Assembly (NCBI RefSeq): GCF_020103695.1 | Contig: NZ_JAHXBF010000003.1 | Coordinates: 186,001 to 250,000, forward strand | Reading direction: 5' to 3' | DNA: 64,000 nt | Source of the DNA: Hyalangium versicolor | GTDB lineage: Bacteria > Myxococcota > Myxococcia > Myxococcales > Myxococcaceae | In this document: positions 28,973-40,200 of the stretch, piece after piece | How the letters are laid out: each line of letters begins with the position of its first letter | Numbering within the stretch: the stretch's first letter is position 1 | Notes under the pieces: generated by a model | The model's database searches: none | Told to the model about the DNA's origin: nothing | Seen by the model: only the letters and a program-made list of their open reading frames with translations | Position numbers and translations under genes: made by a program

Positions 28973-29917
28973 TTGTCGGTATCGAACAGACGGCAGGTGC
29001 ACGTGTGGCTGCGGCGCTCCTTCGTCGGAGTGCTGGTGCTCGCCGGTGTCATGGGAGGCACCGTCGGGGGATACCGGTTCTGGTTCACCCACCGGAGCCA
29101 GCCCACGCCCGTGCGCGAGGAGTGGTTCGAGGGCGTGCGCTATGAGCGCCTCGTCTTCCAGGAGCCTCGCCCCGTCGTCGCGCACGTCGTCCGGATCGAT
29201 CTCCAGGCGCCTGGCATCGACTTCCTCGTGACGCCCGGCCAGCCCTCGGAGGCGGGGGATGTGTTCGCTAACACCACGAGCGGATTTGCGGAGCGACAGG
29301 GAGTGCAGCTCGCGATCAATGCGAACTACTTCTATCCGTTCCGGAACAACCATCCTCTCGACTACGAGCCCCACCGGGGGGACCCGGTGCACGTCGTCGG
29401 CCTGGCTGCGTCTCGGGGCAGTGCCTTCGGCAGTCCAGGCCGGGACGTCGTCACCCTGTACCTGTCTCGGGATCGCCGCGTCAGCTTCGAACAGCCCTCC
29501 GGCGAGCTGTGGCATGCCGTCTCGGGGATGGGCTACGTCGTGCGCGAGGGCAAGCCGGCCGCTCTCGCGGAGGATGGCTTCCGCCAGGTGCCGTACCCGC
29601 GCATGCTCGCGGCGGTCGATGAAACGGGTCGCTACCTGCTGCTGCTCATCGTGGATGGCAAGCAGCCCCGCTACAGCGAGGGCCTCACCCTGGCCGAGGC
29701 GGCGGACCTGTTCCTGAAGCACGGCGCGTATACGGGGATCCAGCTCGACGGCGGGGGCTCGGCGACGCTCGTGCGGCAGGGCGGACAAGGCCGCATCCGG
29801 CAGGTCAATACCCCGACGAACTTCCGCATCGCCGGCTGGGAGCGCGTGGTGGCCACGCACCTGGGCATCTTCGCGCGGCCCCTCCCGCCCGGAGCCTCCT
29901 GGACAGATCGAAGGTGA
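28973..29917 (+). CDS. Phosphodiester glycosidase (NAGPA/DUF2233) family protein
   Basis: 314 residues. A basic N-terminus and one transmembrane helix (~15-35) anchor it, with the domain outside. The NAGPA-type domain is marked by AINANYFYPF, MLAAVDETGRYLLLLIVDG, LTLAEAADLFLKHGA and the signature QLDGGGSATLV. Family members cleave GlcNAc-1-phosphodiester bonds in cell-envelope polymers or exopolysaccharides. TTG 28973 has GGGGAGGGCATC in front. The substrate is unknown. Confidence 0.85.
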   Translation: MSVSNRRQVHVWLRRSFVGVLVLAGVMGGTVGGYRFWFTHRSQPTPVREEWFEGVRYERLVFQEPRPVVAHVVRIDLQAPGIDFLVTPGQPSEAGDVFANTTSGFAERQGVQLAINANYFYPFRNNHPLDYEPHRGDPVHVVGLAASRGSAFGSPGRDVVTLYLSRDRRVSFEQPSGELWHAVSGMGYVVREGKPAALAEDGFRQVPYPRMLAAVDETGRYLLLLIVDGKQPRYSEGLTLAEAADLFLKHGAYTGIQLDGGGSATLVRQGGQGRIRQVNTPTNFRIAGWERVVATHLGIFARPLPPGASWTDRR

Positions 29918-29982
29918 GGGGGCGGACAGGCGGGCGGTCTTCCTTGGAAACCCGCTCTCCAGCTTGTTAAACCCCGCAGACC

Positions 29983-30510
29983 ATGTTCCACGGCACCACC
30001 ATTCTCTGTGTGCGGCGCGAAGGGAAGGTCGTCATCGCGGGCGACGGCCAGGTCAGCCTCGACAAGACGGTCATGAAGAACACCGCGAAGAAGGTGCGTC
30101 GCATCGGTGACGGCCAGGTGATCGCCGGGTTCGCCGGCAGCACCGCGGACGCCTTCACCCTCTTCGAGCGCTTCGAGGCCAAGCTCAAGGAGCACCAGAA
30201 GAACCTGGCCCGCGCCTGTGTCGAGCTGGGGAAGGACTGGCGCACCGACCGCTTCCTGCGCCGCCTGGAGGCCCTGCTCATCGTCGCCGATCGAGAGAAG
30301 ACGTTCATCCTCTCGGGCTCGGGAGACGTCATCGAGCCCGATCACGGCATCGCCGCCGTGGGCAGCGGAGGCCACTACGCGCTGGCCGCCGCTCGCGCCC
30401 TGATGACCCACACCACCTTGTCCGCCCGGGACGTCGCCACCCACGCCATGGCCATCGCCGCGGACATCTGCATCTACACCAACTCGCACGTCAGCTTCGA
30501 AGAACTCTAG
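29983..30510 (+). CDS. hslV: ATP-dependent protease subunit HslV
   Basis: 175 residues. The N-terminal nucleophile threonine follows MFHG ([11 protein letters not shown]), as in the proteasome-type HslV peptidase. [17 protein letters not shown] and [17 protein letters not shown] are typical. HslV forms a double hexamer capped by HslU and degrades regulators and misfolded proteins. hslU starts 12 bases after the stop. Confidence 0.97.
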   Translation: MFHGTTILCVRREGKVVIAGDGQVSLDKTVMKNTAKKVRRIGDGQVIAGFAGSTADAFTLFERFEAKLKEHQKNLARACVELGKDWRTDRFLRRLEALLIVADREKTFILSGSGDVIEPDHGIAAVGSGGHYALAAARALMTHTTLSARDVATHAMAIAADICIYTNSHVSFEEL

Positions 30511-30522
30511 GAGCTCCTCACC

Positions 30523-31914
<1,392 letters not shown>

Positions 31915-31961
31915 CCTTGACCCCCTGGGGCCGCTCCGCGCCGCCCAAGAGAGGAACCGAC

Positions 31962-33215
31962 GTGCAGAACATGACGACCCCGAGCTCCGCCAAGCCCGAG
32001 CCCACCTCCGCCACTCCTCGCACCCAGAACGAGATCTGGATCGAGAAGGCCAAGGCCCACCTGCTGCTGAATTACAAGCAGCAGCCCATCGTCCTGGTGC
32101 GCGGCAAGGGCGTGCGCGTGTGGGACGCGGACGGGCGTGAGTACCTTGATCTGCTCGGCGGCATCGCCACGTGCGCGCTCGGCCACTGCCACCCGGAAGT
32201 CGTCGCCGCCGTGAAGGCCCAGGTGGAGACGCTCTGGCACGTGTCCAACGTCTTCTACTCGGAGCCCTCCATCGAGCTGGCCGCGCAGCTCACCGCGATC
32301 TCGGGCCTGCCGCGCGCCTTCTTCTGCAACTCGGGCGCGGAGGCCAACGAGGCCCTCATCAAGCTGGCGCGCAAGACGATGAAGGATCGCGGCACCCCGG
32401 AGCGCTTCGAGATCATCTCCTTCGAGAACTCGTTCCACGGCCGCACGCTGGCCGCCGTCACCGCCACCGGCCAGCCCAAGTACCACAAGGGCTTCGAGCC
32501 GTTGCCCGCCGGCTTCCATCACGTGCCCTATGGAGACATCGAGGCCGTGCGCAAGGCAGTGGGGCCGAGCACCGCCGCCATCCTCGTGGAGCCCATCCAG
32601 GGTGAGGGTGGGGTGCGCGCCGCGCCCCAGGGTTTCCTCAAGGCCTTGCGCGAGCTGTGCGACGAGCGCGGGCTGCTGCTCCTGGTGGATGAGGTGCAGA
32701 CGGGCATGGGCCGCACCGGCAAGCCCTTCGCCTTCCAGCACGAGGGCATCCTTCCAGACGCCATCAGCGTGGCCAAGGCACTCGGCAACGGCCTGCCCAT
32801 TGGCGCCATGCTGTGCTCCGAGGCCACTGGCAAGAGCCTTCCCACCGGCACGCACGGCTCCACCTTCGGTGGCAACCTGGTGGCCGCCTCCGCCGCCAAC
32901 GTGGTGATCCGTTACATCCGCGACCCGAAGCTGCTGAACGAGATCCAGGAGAAGGGCGAGTACTTCATCGCCCGCGGCCGCGAGCTCCAGGCCCGCCTGC
33001 CCACCATCATCAAGGACGTGCGAGGCCGCGGTCTGCTCATGGGCATCGAGCTGCAGCAGGAGGCTGCTCCGGTGATTGCCCGCTGCCGGGAGCAGGGACT
33101 GCTCGTGAATGCCGCGGGAGAGAAGACGGTCCGCTTCGCTCCCGCGTACATCGTCACCCGTGAGGAGCTGGACGAGGGCCTGCGCATCCTCGAGCGCGTG
33201 CTCACCCCCGCCTGA
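31962..33215 (+). CDS. argD: Class III aminotransferase, acetylornithine transaminase-like
   Basis: 417 residues from GTG 31962 (GAGAGGAA upstream). PLP-dependent fold type I: FFCNSGAEANEAL, SFHGRTLAAVTATGQ, LLVDEVQTGMGRTG and the Schiff-base lysine in SVAKALGNGLPIGAM. The phrases match ArgD more than the GABA or ornithine branches. It makes or degrades N-acetylornithine in arginine synthesis. A succinylornithine or related substrate is possible. It is 47 bases after hslU, so probably in the same transcript. Confidence 0.88.
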   Translation: MQNMTTPSSAKPEPTSATPRTQNEIWIEKAKAHLLLNYKQQPIVLVRGKGVRVWDADGREYLDLLGGIATCALGHCHPEVVAAVKAQVETLWHVSNVFYSEPSIELAAQLTAISGLPRAFFCNSGAEANEALIKLARKTMKDRGTPERFEIISFENSFHGRTLAAVTATGQPKYHKGFEPLPAGFHHVPYGDIEAVRKAVGPSTAAILVEPIQGEGGVRAAPQGFLKALRELCDERGLLLLVDEVQTGMGRTGKPFAFQHEGILPDAISVAKALGNGLPIGAMLCSEATGKSLPTGTHGSTFGGNLVAASAANVVIRYIRDPKLLNEIQEKGEYFIARGRELQARLPTIIKDVRGRGLLMGIELQQEAAPVIARCREQGLLVNAAGEKTVRFAPAYIVTREELDEGLRILERVLTPA

Positions 33216-33225
33216 GGATGTCGTC

Positions 33226-34164
33226 ATGCCTGAGTTGGTGGATCTCGATCCTGCGCGACAGAAAGAGATCATCGATCTGGAGAAGGCGCAGGAGGGCCAG
33301 GACTACTTCGCCCTCCTGGGCTTGCAGCCCGGAGCGCCCGTCGAGGACGTGAAGCAGGCGTTCGTCGAGGCAGCGCTGCGCCACCACCCCGATCGCTACG
33401 CCGGGCTCAACCTGGGCACCTTCCGGGCCCGCATCGAGCGCATCTTCCGCCGCATCGCCGAGGCGCACTCCGTCCTGTCGAACGCGGAGAAGCGCGAGGC
33501 CTACCTCCGGGCCAATCCCCGGTTGAGGGGAGCGCCTTCGTCCGCCGCACCGGGCGGTGCGGAGTTGGAGACGCCCCTGGTGGGGGATGAGGAGCGCAGG
33601 GCCGAGCGTCAGGCACGGCTCACCCGTCACCCCTACCTGGCGCGCACTCACCGCCTCACCGAGTTGCTGACGCGGGGCAGGGCCTCCATGGCTCGTGGGG
33701 ACTTCGAGAAGGCCTTCGCCGATCTCAACCAGGTGGTGGCCCTGGATCCGAAGAACCGCGAGGCCACTTCCCTGCTGGCCGAGGTCCGCAAGAAGCACGA
33801 CGAGCAACGCTCCAAGCTGGAGATGCAGCGCGCGCTGGAGCTGGAGAAGCAGCAGGATCTGCCCAAGGCCCTGGAGTGCTACCGGAAGGCTTCCTCGCTG
33901 GATCCTCAGCACGCCGAGGCGGCCTTCCGAGCGGCGCGGCTGGCGAAGGCGCTTGGCTTGGAGTGGAACGAGGTGCGCATCCACGCTCAGCGCGCGGTGG
34001 ATGTGTCGCCGGACTCGGTGCCCTACCGGCTCCTGCTGGCCCAGGTGCTGCTCGAGGGCAAGGCTGGGAACCTGGCCAAGCGCCACCTCGAGGCCGTGCT
34101 GAAGCTGGATCCGAAGAACGCCGAGGCCACCGCGCTGCTGCGCAAGTCGCGCTGGCCCTTCTGA
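33226..34164 (+). CDS. DnaJ-domain protein with TPR repeats
   Basis: 312 residues. A J domain lies at ~22-88 (DYFALLGLQPGAPVEDVK, then the HPD motif in RHHPDRY). After a linker, about three TPR units fill ~135-305, with EKAFADLNQVVALDPKN and LAKRHLEAVLKLDPKNA. No transmembrane segment. It probably recruits DnaK to a bound client. ATG 33226 follows GAGGAT; it starts 10 bases after argD, at the end of the hslV operon. Confidence 0.85.
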   Translation: MPELVDLDPARQKEIIDLEKAQEGQDYFALLGLQPGAPVEDVKQAFVEAALRHHPDRYAGLNLGTFRARIERIFRRIAEAHSVLSNAEKREAYLRANPRLRGAPSSAAPGGAELETPLVGDEERRAERQARLTRHPYLARTHRLTELLTRGRASMARGDFEKAFADLNQVVALDPKNREATSLLAEVRKKHDEQRSKLEMQRALELEKQQDLPKALECYRKASSLDPQHAEAAFRAARLAKALGLEWNEVRIHAQRAVDVSPDSVPYRLLLAQVLLEGKAGNLAKRHLEAVLKLDPKNAEATALLRKSRWPF

Positions 34165-34187
34165 CCTTCGCCTGAGGCGCAAAAGAA

Positions 34188-34213
34188 GAGGGGCGGCCCG
34201 GAGGCCGCCCCTC
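34188..34213. terminator. Strong bidirectional terminator
   Basis: An 11-bp perfect stem (GAGGGGCGGCC / GGCCGCCCCTC) with a CGGA loop lies between the DnaJ-TPR gene and the convergent M36 protease gene. On the minus strand it is followed by TTCTTTT, as expected for an intrinsic terminator of the protease gene. Confidence 0.8.
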
Positions 34214-34238
34214 AATCAACTACAGGCTTGCGTACCGA

Positions 34239-37200
34239 CTAGCCGAGCGTGGTGCGCCGGCGAGACAGCAGCACACCCGCCAGGAGCGCGAGCAGCATCG
34301 CGCCGCCGGAGCTGGAGCCCGTGCTGGCGCAGCCGCCGTCGTCAGCCTTCTTCACCTCGATGGTGACGGTGTCGGAGGCGGTCTTGCCGTTGGCGGTGAT
34401 GGTGAGCGTGAAGTGCAGCGTCGCGTCCTCGTCCGGAGCCTTGAAGGTCGGAGCGGAAGCGCTGCTGGAGCTCAGGGTGACCTTCTTGCTGTCGCTCGCG
34501 TCCTGGGTCCAGGCGTAGTCGATCTTGTCGCCGTCGGAATCCACGGCGAAGCCGCCGAGGGTGACGTTGGTGCCCGAGACCACGCTCTGGTCCGGACCCG
34601 CGGTGACCACGGGATCGTGGTCCGTGGGGCCGCTGTCAGCCGTCACGGTGACGGTGACGGTGTCCGAGACGGACTTGCCGTTGGCGGTGACGGTGAGGGT
34701 GAAGTGCAGCACCGCGTCCGCGTTCGGAGCCGTGAAGGTCGGGCTCTCGACGTTGGTGGCGCTCAGCGTGACCTGGTGAGCGTCGCCCGCATCCTGGGTC
34801 CAGGCGTAGGTGATGGCGTCCCCATCCGCATCGACGGCGAAGCCCTCGAGGGTGACGGTGTCGCCAGTGTCCACGTTCTGGTCGGAACCTGCGGAGACCA
34901 GCGGATCGTGGTCAGCCGGGCTGCTGGTGGAGACCACGGTGATGGCCACGCTGTCGGAGGCCGTCTTGCCGTTGGCGGTGACGGTGAGGGTGAAGTGCAG
35001 CACCGTGTTCGCGTTCGGGGCCGTGAAGGTCGGAGCGGCGGTGTTGGCGGCGCTCAGGCTGACCTGAGTGCTGTCGCTCGCGCTCTGGGTCCAGGCGTAG
35101 CTGATCGAGTCGCCGTCCGCGTCGTGGGCGAAGCCGCCGAGCGTGACGGTGGTGCCCGAGTTCGCCGTCTGGTCCGGACCGGCCGTGACGACCGGAGCGT
35201 GGTCGGTGGACGAGTTGGAGGCGTGGGTGGTGATGGCCACGATGTCCGAGGCCGTCTTGCCATTGGCGGTGACGGTGAGGGTGAAGTGCAGCACCGTGTC
35301 CGCGTTGGGAGCCGTGAAGGTCGGAGCGGCGGCATTGGCGGCGCTCAGGGTGACCTGAGTGCTGTCGCCCGCGTCCTGGGTCCAGGCGTAGGTGATGGCA
35401 TCGCCATCCGCGTCAGCCGCGAAGCCGCCGAGGGTGACGGTGGTGCCCGCGCTGACGGTCTGGTCCGGGCCCGCCGTGACGACCGGAGCGTGGTCGGTGG
35501 GCGAGCTGGAGGCGTGGGTGGTGATGGCCACGCTGTCGGAGGCCGTCTTGCCGTTGGCGGTGACGGTGAGGGTGAAGTGCAGCACCGTGTCCGCGTTGGG
35601 AGCCGTGAAGGTCGGAGCGGCGGTGTTGGCGGCGCTCAGGGTGACCTGAGTGCTGTCGCCCGCATCCTGGGTCCAGGCGTAGGTGATCGTGTCGCCATCC
35701 GCGTCAGCCGCGAAGCCGCCGAGGGTGACGGTGGTGCCTGCGTTCGCCGTCTGGTCCGGACCCGCCGTGACGACCGGATCGTGGTCGGTGGGCGAGCTGG
35801 AGGCGTGGGTGGTGATGGCCACGGTGTCCGAGGCCGTCTTGCCGTTGGCGGTGACGGTGAGGGTGAAGTGCAGCACCGTGTCCGCGTTGGGAGCCGTGAA
35901 GGTCGGAGCAGCGGTGTTGGCGGCGCTCAGGGTGACCTGGGTGCTGTCGCCCGCGTTCTGGGTCCAAGCGTAGGTGATGGCATCGCCATCCGCGTCAGCC
36001 GCGAAGCCGCCGAGGGTGACGGTGGTGCCCGCGTTCGCCGTCTGGTCCGGACCGGCCGTGACGACTGGATCGTGGTCGGTAGGCGAGCTGGAGGCGTGGG
36101 TGGTGATGGCCACGGTGTCCGAGGCCGTCTTGCCATTGGCGGTGACGGTGAGAGTGAAGTGCAGCACCGTGTCCACGTTCGGAGCCGTGAAGGTCGGCGT
36201 GGCGACGTTGGCGGCGCTCAGGGTGACCTGGGTGCTGTCTCCCGCGTCCTGGGTCCAGGCGTAGGTGATGGCATCGCCATCCGCGTCAGCCGCGAAGCCG
36301 CCGAGGGTGACGGTGATGCCCGCGCTGACCGTCTGGTCCGGGCCTGCCGTGACGACCGGAGCGTGGTCGGTGGGCGTGCTGCCGGGCTGCACGGTGACGG
36401 TCACGGTGTCCGTGCTGCTCAGGCCGTTGGCGGTGGCGGTGAGCGTGAAGTGCAGCACCGCGTCCGCCGTCACGGTCGGAGCCGTGAAGGACGGGTTGGC
36501 CGTGTTGGCGCCCACCAGGGTGACCGGGTTTGCATCAGTCGGGTCCTGGGTCCAGGCGTAGGCGATCGTGTCGTTCTCCGGATCGCTGGCCGAGCCGTAC
36601 AAGGTGACGGACGAGCCGCTCTTCGCGAACAGATCCACACCCGCGTTGACGTTCGGAGCCTTGTCCGGACGCACGGTGATGGACACCGTGTCCGAAGCGC
36701 TGGCGCCCGTCGCCGGGGTGATGGTGAGCTTCAGGACGACGACGCTCTGGGTCTTCACATCCGGAGAGGTGAAGTACGCGGTGGCCTTGTTGGCGTCGGA
36801 CAGGGTGACGGGGGGGCCGCTCTCCTGCGTCCACGCGTACGAGATCGCGTCACCATCCGGATCGCTGCCGCCGCCGGGGAGCACGACGAGCCGGCGCCCG
36901 TCCACCGTCTGGTCCGGACCCGCGTTGGCGGTGGGCAGACGATCCACGTTGGTCACCGTCACGGAAACGCTCGCCGTGTCGAAGTCCCCGTAGATGTCGG
37001 TCACCGTCACCTCGAACTCGAACGTGGTGTCCTGCTTCACCTCGGGCGTGGCGAACGTCGGCCGCGCGGCGGTCGGATCGCTCAGCACCACCGTCGGAGC
37101 GCCGTTCTCCACCTGCGCCCATGCGTACTCCAACTCCTCGCCGTCGGCATCGTCCGAGGCGGAGGCGTCCAGCGTGATGGTGGGCTGGCTGCGCTCCGGC

Positions 37201-40200
37201 ACGGTGGCCGGCGCGGTGGCCACCGCCACCGGCGCGTGGTTGGTGTTGAGGACGGTGACGATCGCCGTCACCGGCAGGCTGTTCTCCACGCCGTCGTTCA
37301 CGACGAGCTGGAACGCGTAGGTGTTGTCGTACGGCGTGTCCGCGGTGAAGCTCGGAGTGGCCGTGTTGGCACCCTGCAGGCTCACCGGATCACCGGCGGT
37401 CTGCGTCCACGTATAGGTCAGCGGCTGCCCATCCGGATCGTAGCTCGCCGAGCCGTTGAGCGTGACGATGGTGTTGTTCCCGTTCGTGTCGAACTCGGGG
37501 TAGGTGCGCGGAGACTGGCCCACGTCGGCGATCGGGCGGCGGTTGCAGACCGTGCCGTCGCTGGTCTCGGCGATCAGGTTGCTGAACTGCCCGCTGGAGA
37601 CGTTGGTGACCCGGAAGTCGTCCACATCGAAGCCGTAGCCGCCCACGCCGCTGTCGCTACCGATGCGGAAGCGGAAGCGCACGGGCAGACCGTCCAGCAG
37701 CGTGCCCAGGTTGACGCTGGCCGTGTTCCAGGCCGGGAACAACGGGTTCGTCGACACGAAGGCCGCGCGATCGCCCAGCGGGTTGTCACCCAGCTCGAGG
37801 AACGCGGTGTAGCCAGGGTTGACGCCCAGGTCGAGGTAGAAGTCGTACCAGAAGAGATCATCGATCGTGAGCTCCAGCACGACGCCGTCGTAGTAGGCCG
37901 GCAGGCCGTTGACGGTCGCCCACTCGAGCGAGTGGCGGTACTTGAAGCTCACCACCGTGTTGCCCGACGGGTTGATCTGCATCCACGGGGTGGTCAGGCC
38001 GACGTCGGAGACGACGCCCTGGTCCACGGCATGCAGGTAGCGGTTGAGCGAGCCGTCCGCGTTCTTCTCGGTCGTCTGCGCCCAGCCCGGCTTGCCGCTG
38101 ACGAGCGTGGAGGTCCAGCTGGTGATCTTCGAGTCGAACGAATCGATGGTCGAGCCAGTCTGCGCCTCGTCATAGTGGACGCGCTCATCGTACGTCAGGG
38201 TCTTCGCCGAAGCGGGCAGCGAGGACTCGTTGAGCGTCACGGTGATGCCCGCGCGCGGCGTGGCGCCGGTGACGGCGTTCAGCTTGACCTGCACCGAGGC
38301 CTTGGTCGTGCCGCCCTTGCCCACCGCCGGGAAGGACAGGGTGTTGCCGTTGGGGAACTGCAGCGTCGCGGTGGTGCCGCTGGCGGCCACCGTGCCGGTG
38401 AAGGCGGGCAGGGCGCCCAGGCCGGTGTTGCGCACCGTCACGGTGAGCAGGCCCGTCTCGCCCACGTCCAGCACGCCGTCCACGTCGCAGCCGGTGACGC
38501 TGTCATCCAGCCGGACGTCGGTCACATCGATGTTGTTGCCGTTGGCGTAGCTCTCCACCACGCCCACGTGGTCGAACGAGTCGCGGTCCGGAGCCTTGGC
38601 GCCGAAGCCCGCGCCGCGCTTGGCGAAGGCGTTGACGAAGCGGGTGTAGTCCGCAGGATCCGCCGCGGCCGCCACCGCCAGCAGCGCGTCGCGCGCCTCG
38701 ATGAAGGTCGGCGAGTTCGGGGTCGTCTTGTAGGCGGCTATCAGGTAGCTCTTCATCCGGTCCTGTGCTTCCTGGAACGGATAGGCGTTGAGCAGCGACG
38801 CGTAGCACTCCCACAGCATGTTGGCCCACACCTCACCGCTGTTGTGGACCTCGGAGTTGCTGGCGCCCGTGAGCGTGCTGTTGATCGGCGCGGTGCCCGG
38901 CAGCGCCGTGTAGTTGGCGATGTGCTTGAAGGTCAGCGCGTTCTTCGTGAAGTCCGTCGAGTACGGCACGCGGCGGATACCGAAGTAGTAGCCGTTGTTG
39001 GCGCCACCGCTCATCACGTAGCTGGCCATGGCGTAGACGCCCTGGAACGTGTTGTTGCCCGGCTTGGTGCGATCCTCGTCGCGCACCGACAGCAACATGG
39101 CGTGGAAGTCGCCCCAGCCCTCGCCCATGGACCGGCCCTGGTTGTTGACCAGGCCGTTGGAGTTACCGATGAGGCGGTTGCTGATGTAGTGGCCCCACTC
39201 GTGCGCCACGATGTTGTTGTCGATGGTGCCGTCGCGGTCCAGATCCGCGGTCTTCTTCAGGTTCGCCGAGATGGTGGTGCCGTTGGTGCGCACCTCCGTC
39301 TTCCACGCGTCGGCCTCCTCCTTGGTGATGGACAGCGTCGGGACGGTGATGGTCGCGTCAGCGCCGCTCATGCCCGGCGCGGATGCGCCCGCCACGTTGT
39401 TGGCGATGATCACCGCGATGGCGCCGGCCACCTGCGCGTTCTTCGCCTTGATGATGAAGTTGCACGTGCCGCGGTCGATGACGGCGATCTTCCCGGTGAA
39501 CGTGCCCGCCGCGAACGCGGTGCAGCCTTCCGTGATCCCGTTGGCGTTGAGGATCGAGACGTTGCCGGTGACGTCGTACACCAGGGCGCCAAACGAAGCG
39601 CTGCCCGCATCCTTGATGCCGGCCAGGTTGGCAGGCGACAGGACCTTGAGGGCTGGCAGGCCGTCGAACACGTACATCTGCATGCGCGGCCGCCCGCCGT
39701 CCGACGGGGTGGACATGTTGGCGTTGTTGCGGCCGAGGTAATCCTGGGCCTCGGCCTTGATGGCGTCGTTCTCCAGACCACCGCGGCCGAAGTTCTGCTT
39801 CTGCGCGTTGCCGGAGATCTCGTCGAAGCCGTAATCGTAGTACCAGTCGTGCAGGAAGTTGTTCAGGTAGAACAGGTGGGCGGTGGCCGCCTTGCGCTGG
39901 TTCGCGCTGTCGATCGGCGACTTGGTCACGTCATACGTGTAGTCGAAGGCACCCGGCGCCGTGGTGTTGGCGCGCAGGTCCGTCTCCGGCTGGTAGCCGT
40001 CTGGCGCGGCCACGTCCACGTACGCATCCGCGTTGTTGCCGTTGGTCTGCGTGGAGTTGGGCGGCAGCCACGGATCGTTGCGGCTGTACGGGAAGCTCTG
40101 CAGGGTGACGAGGTTGGGCGAGATGAAAGGCGCCTGGTAGCCGTTCGGCGTGCCCGTGGGGTGCGGGGTGGCGTCATTGCCCTGCGGACCATCGAAGGGG

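Noticed and set aside
34390..36400. Regular repeats that could be mistaken for a CRISPR array
   Set aside because: The 291-base units are coding, in frame and without spacers; they are protein domains.
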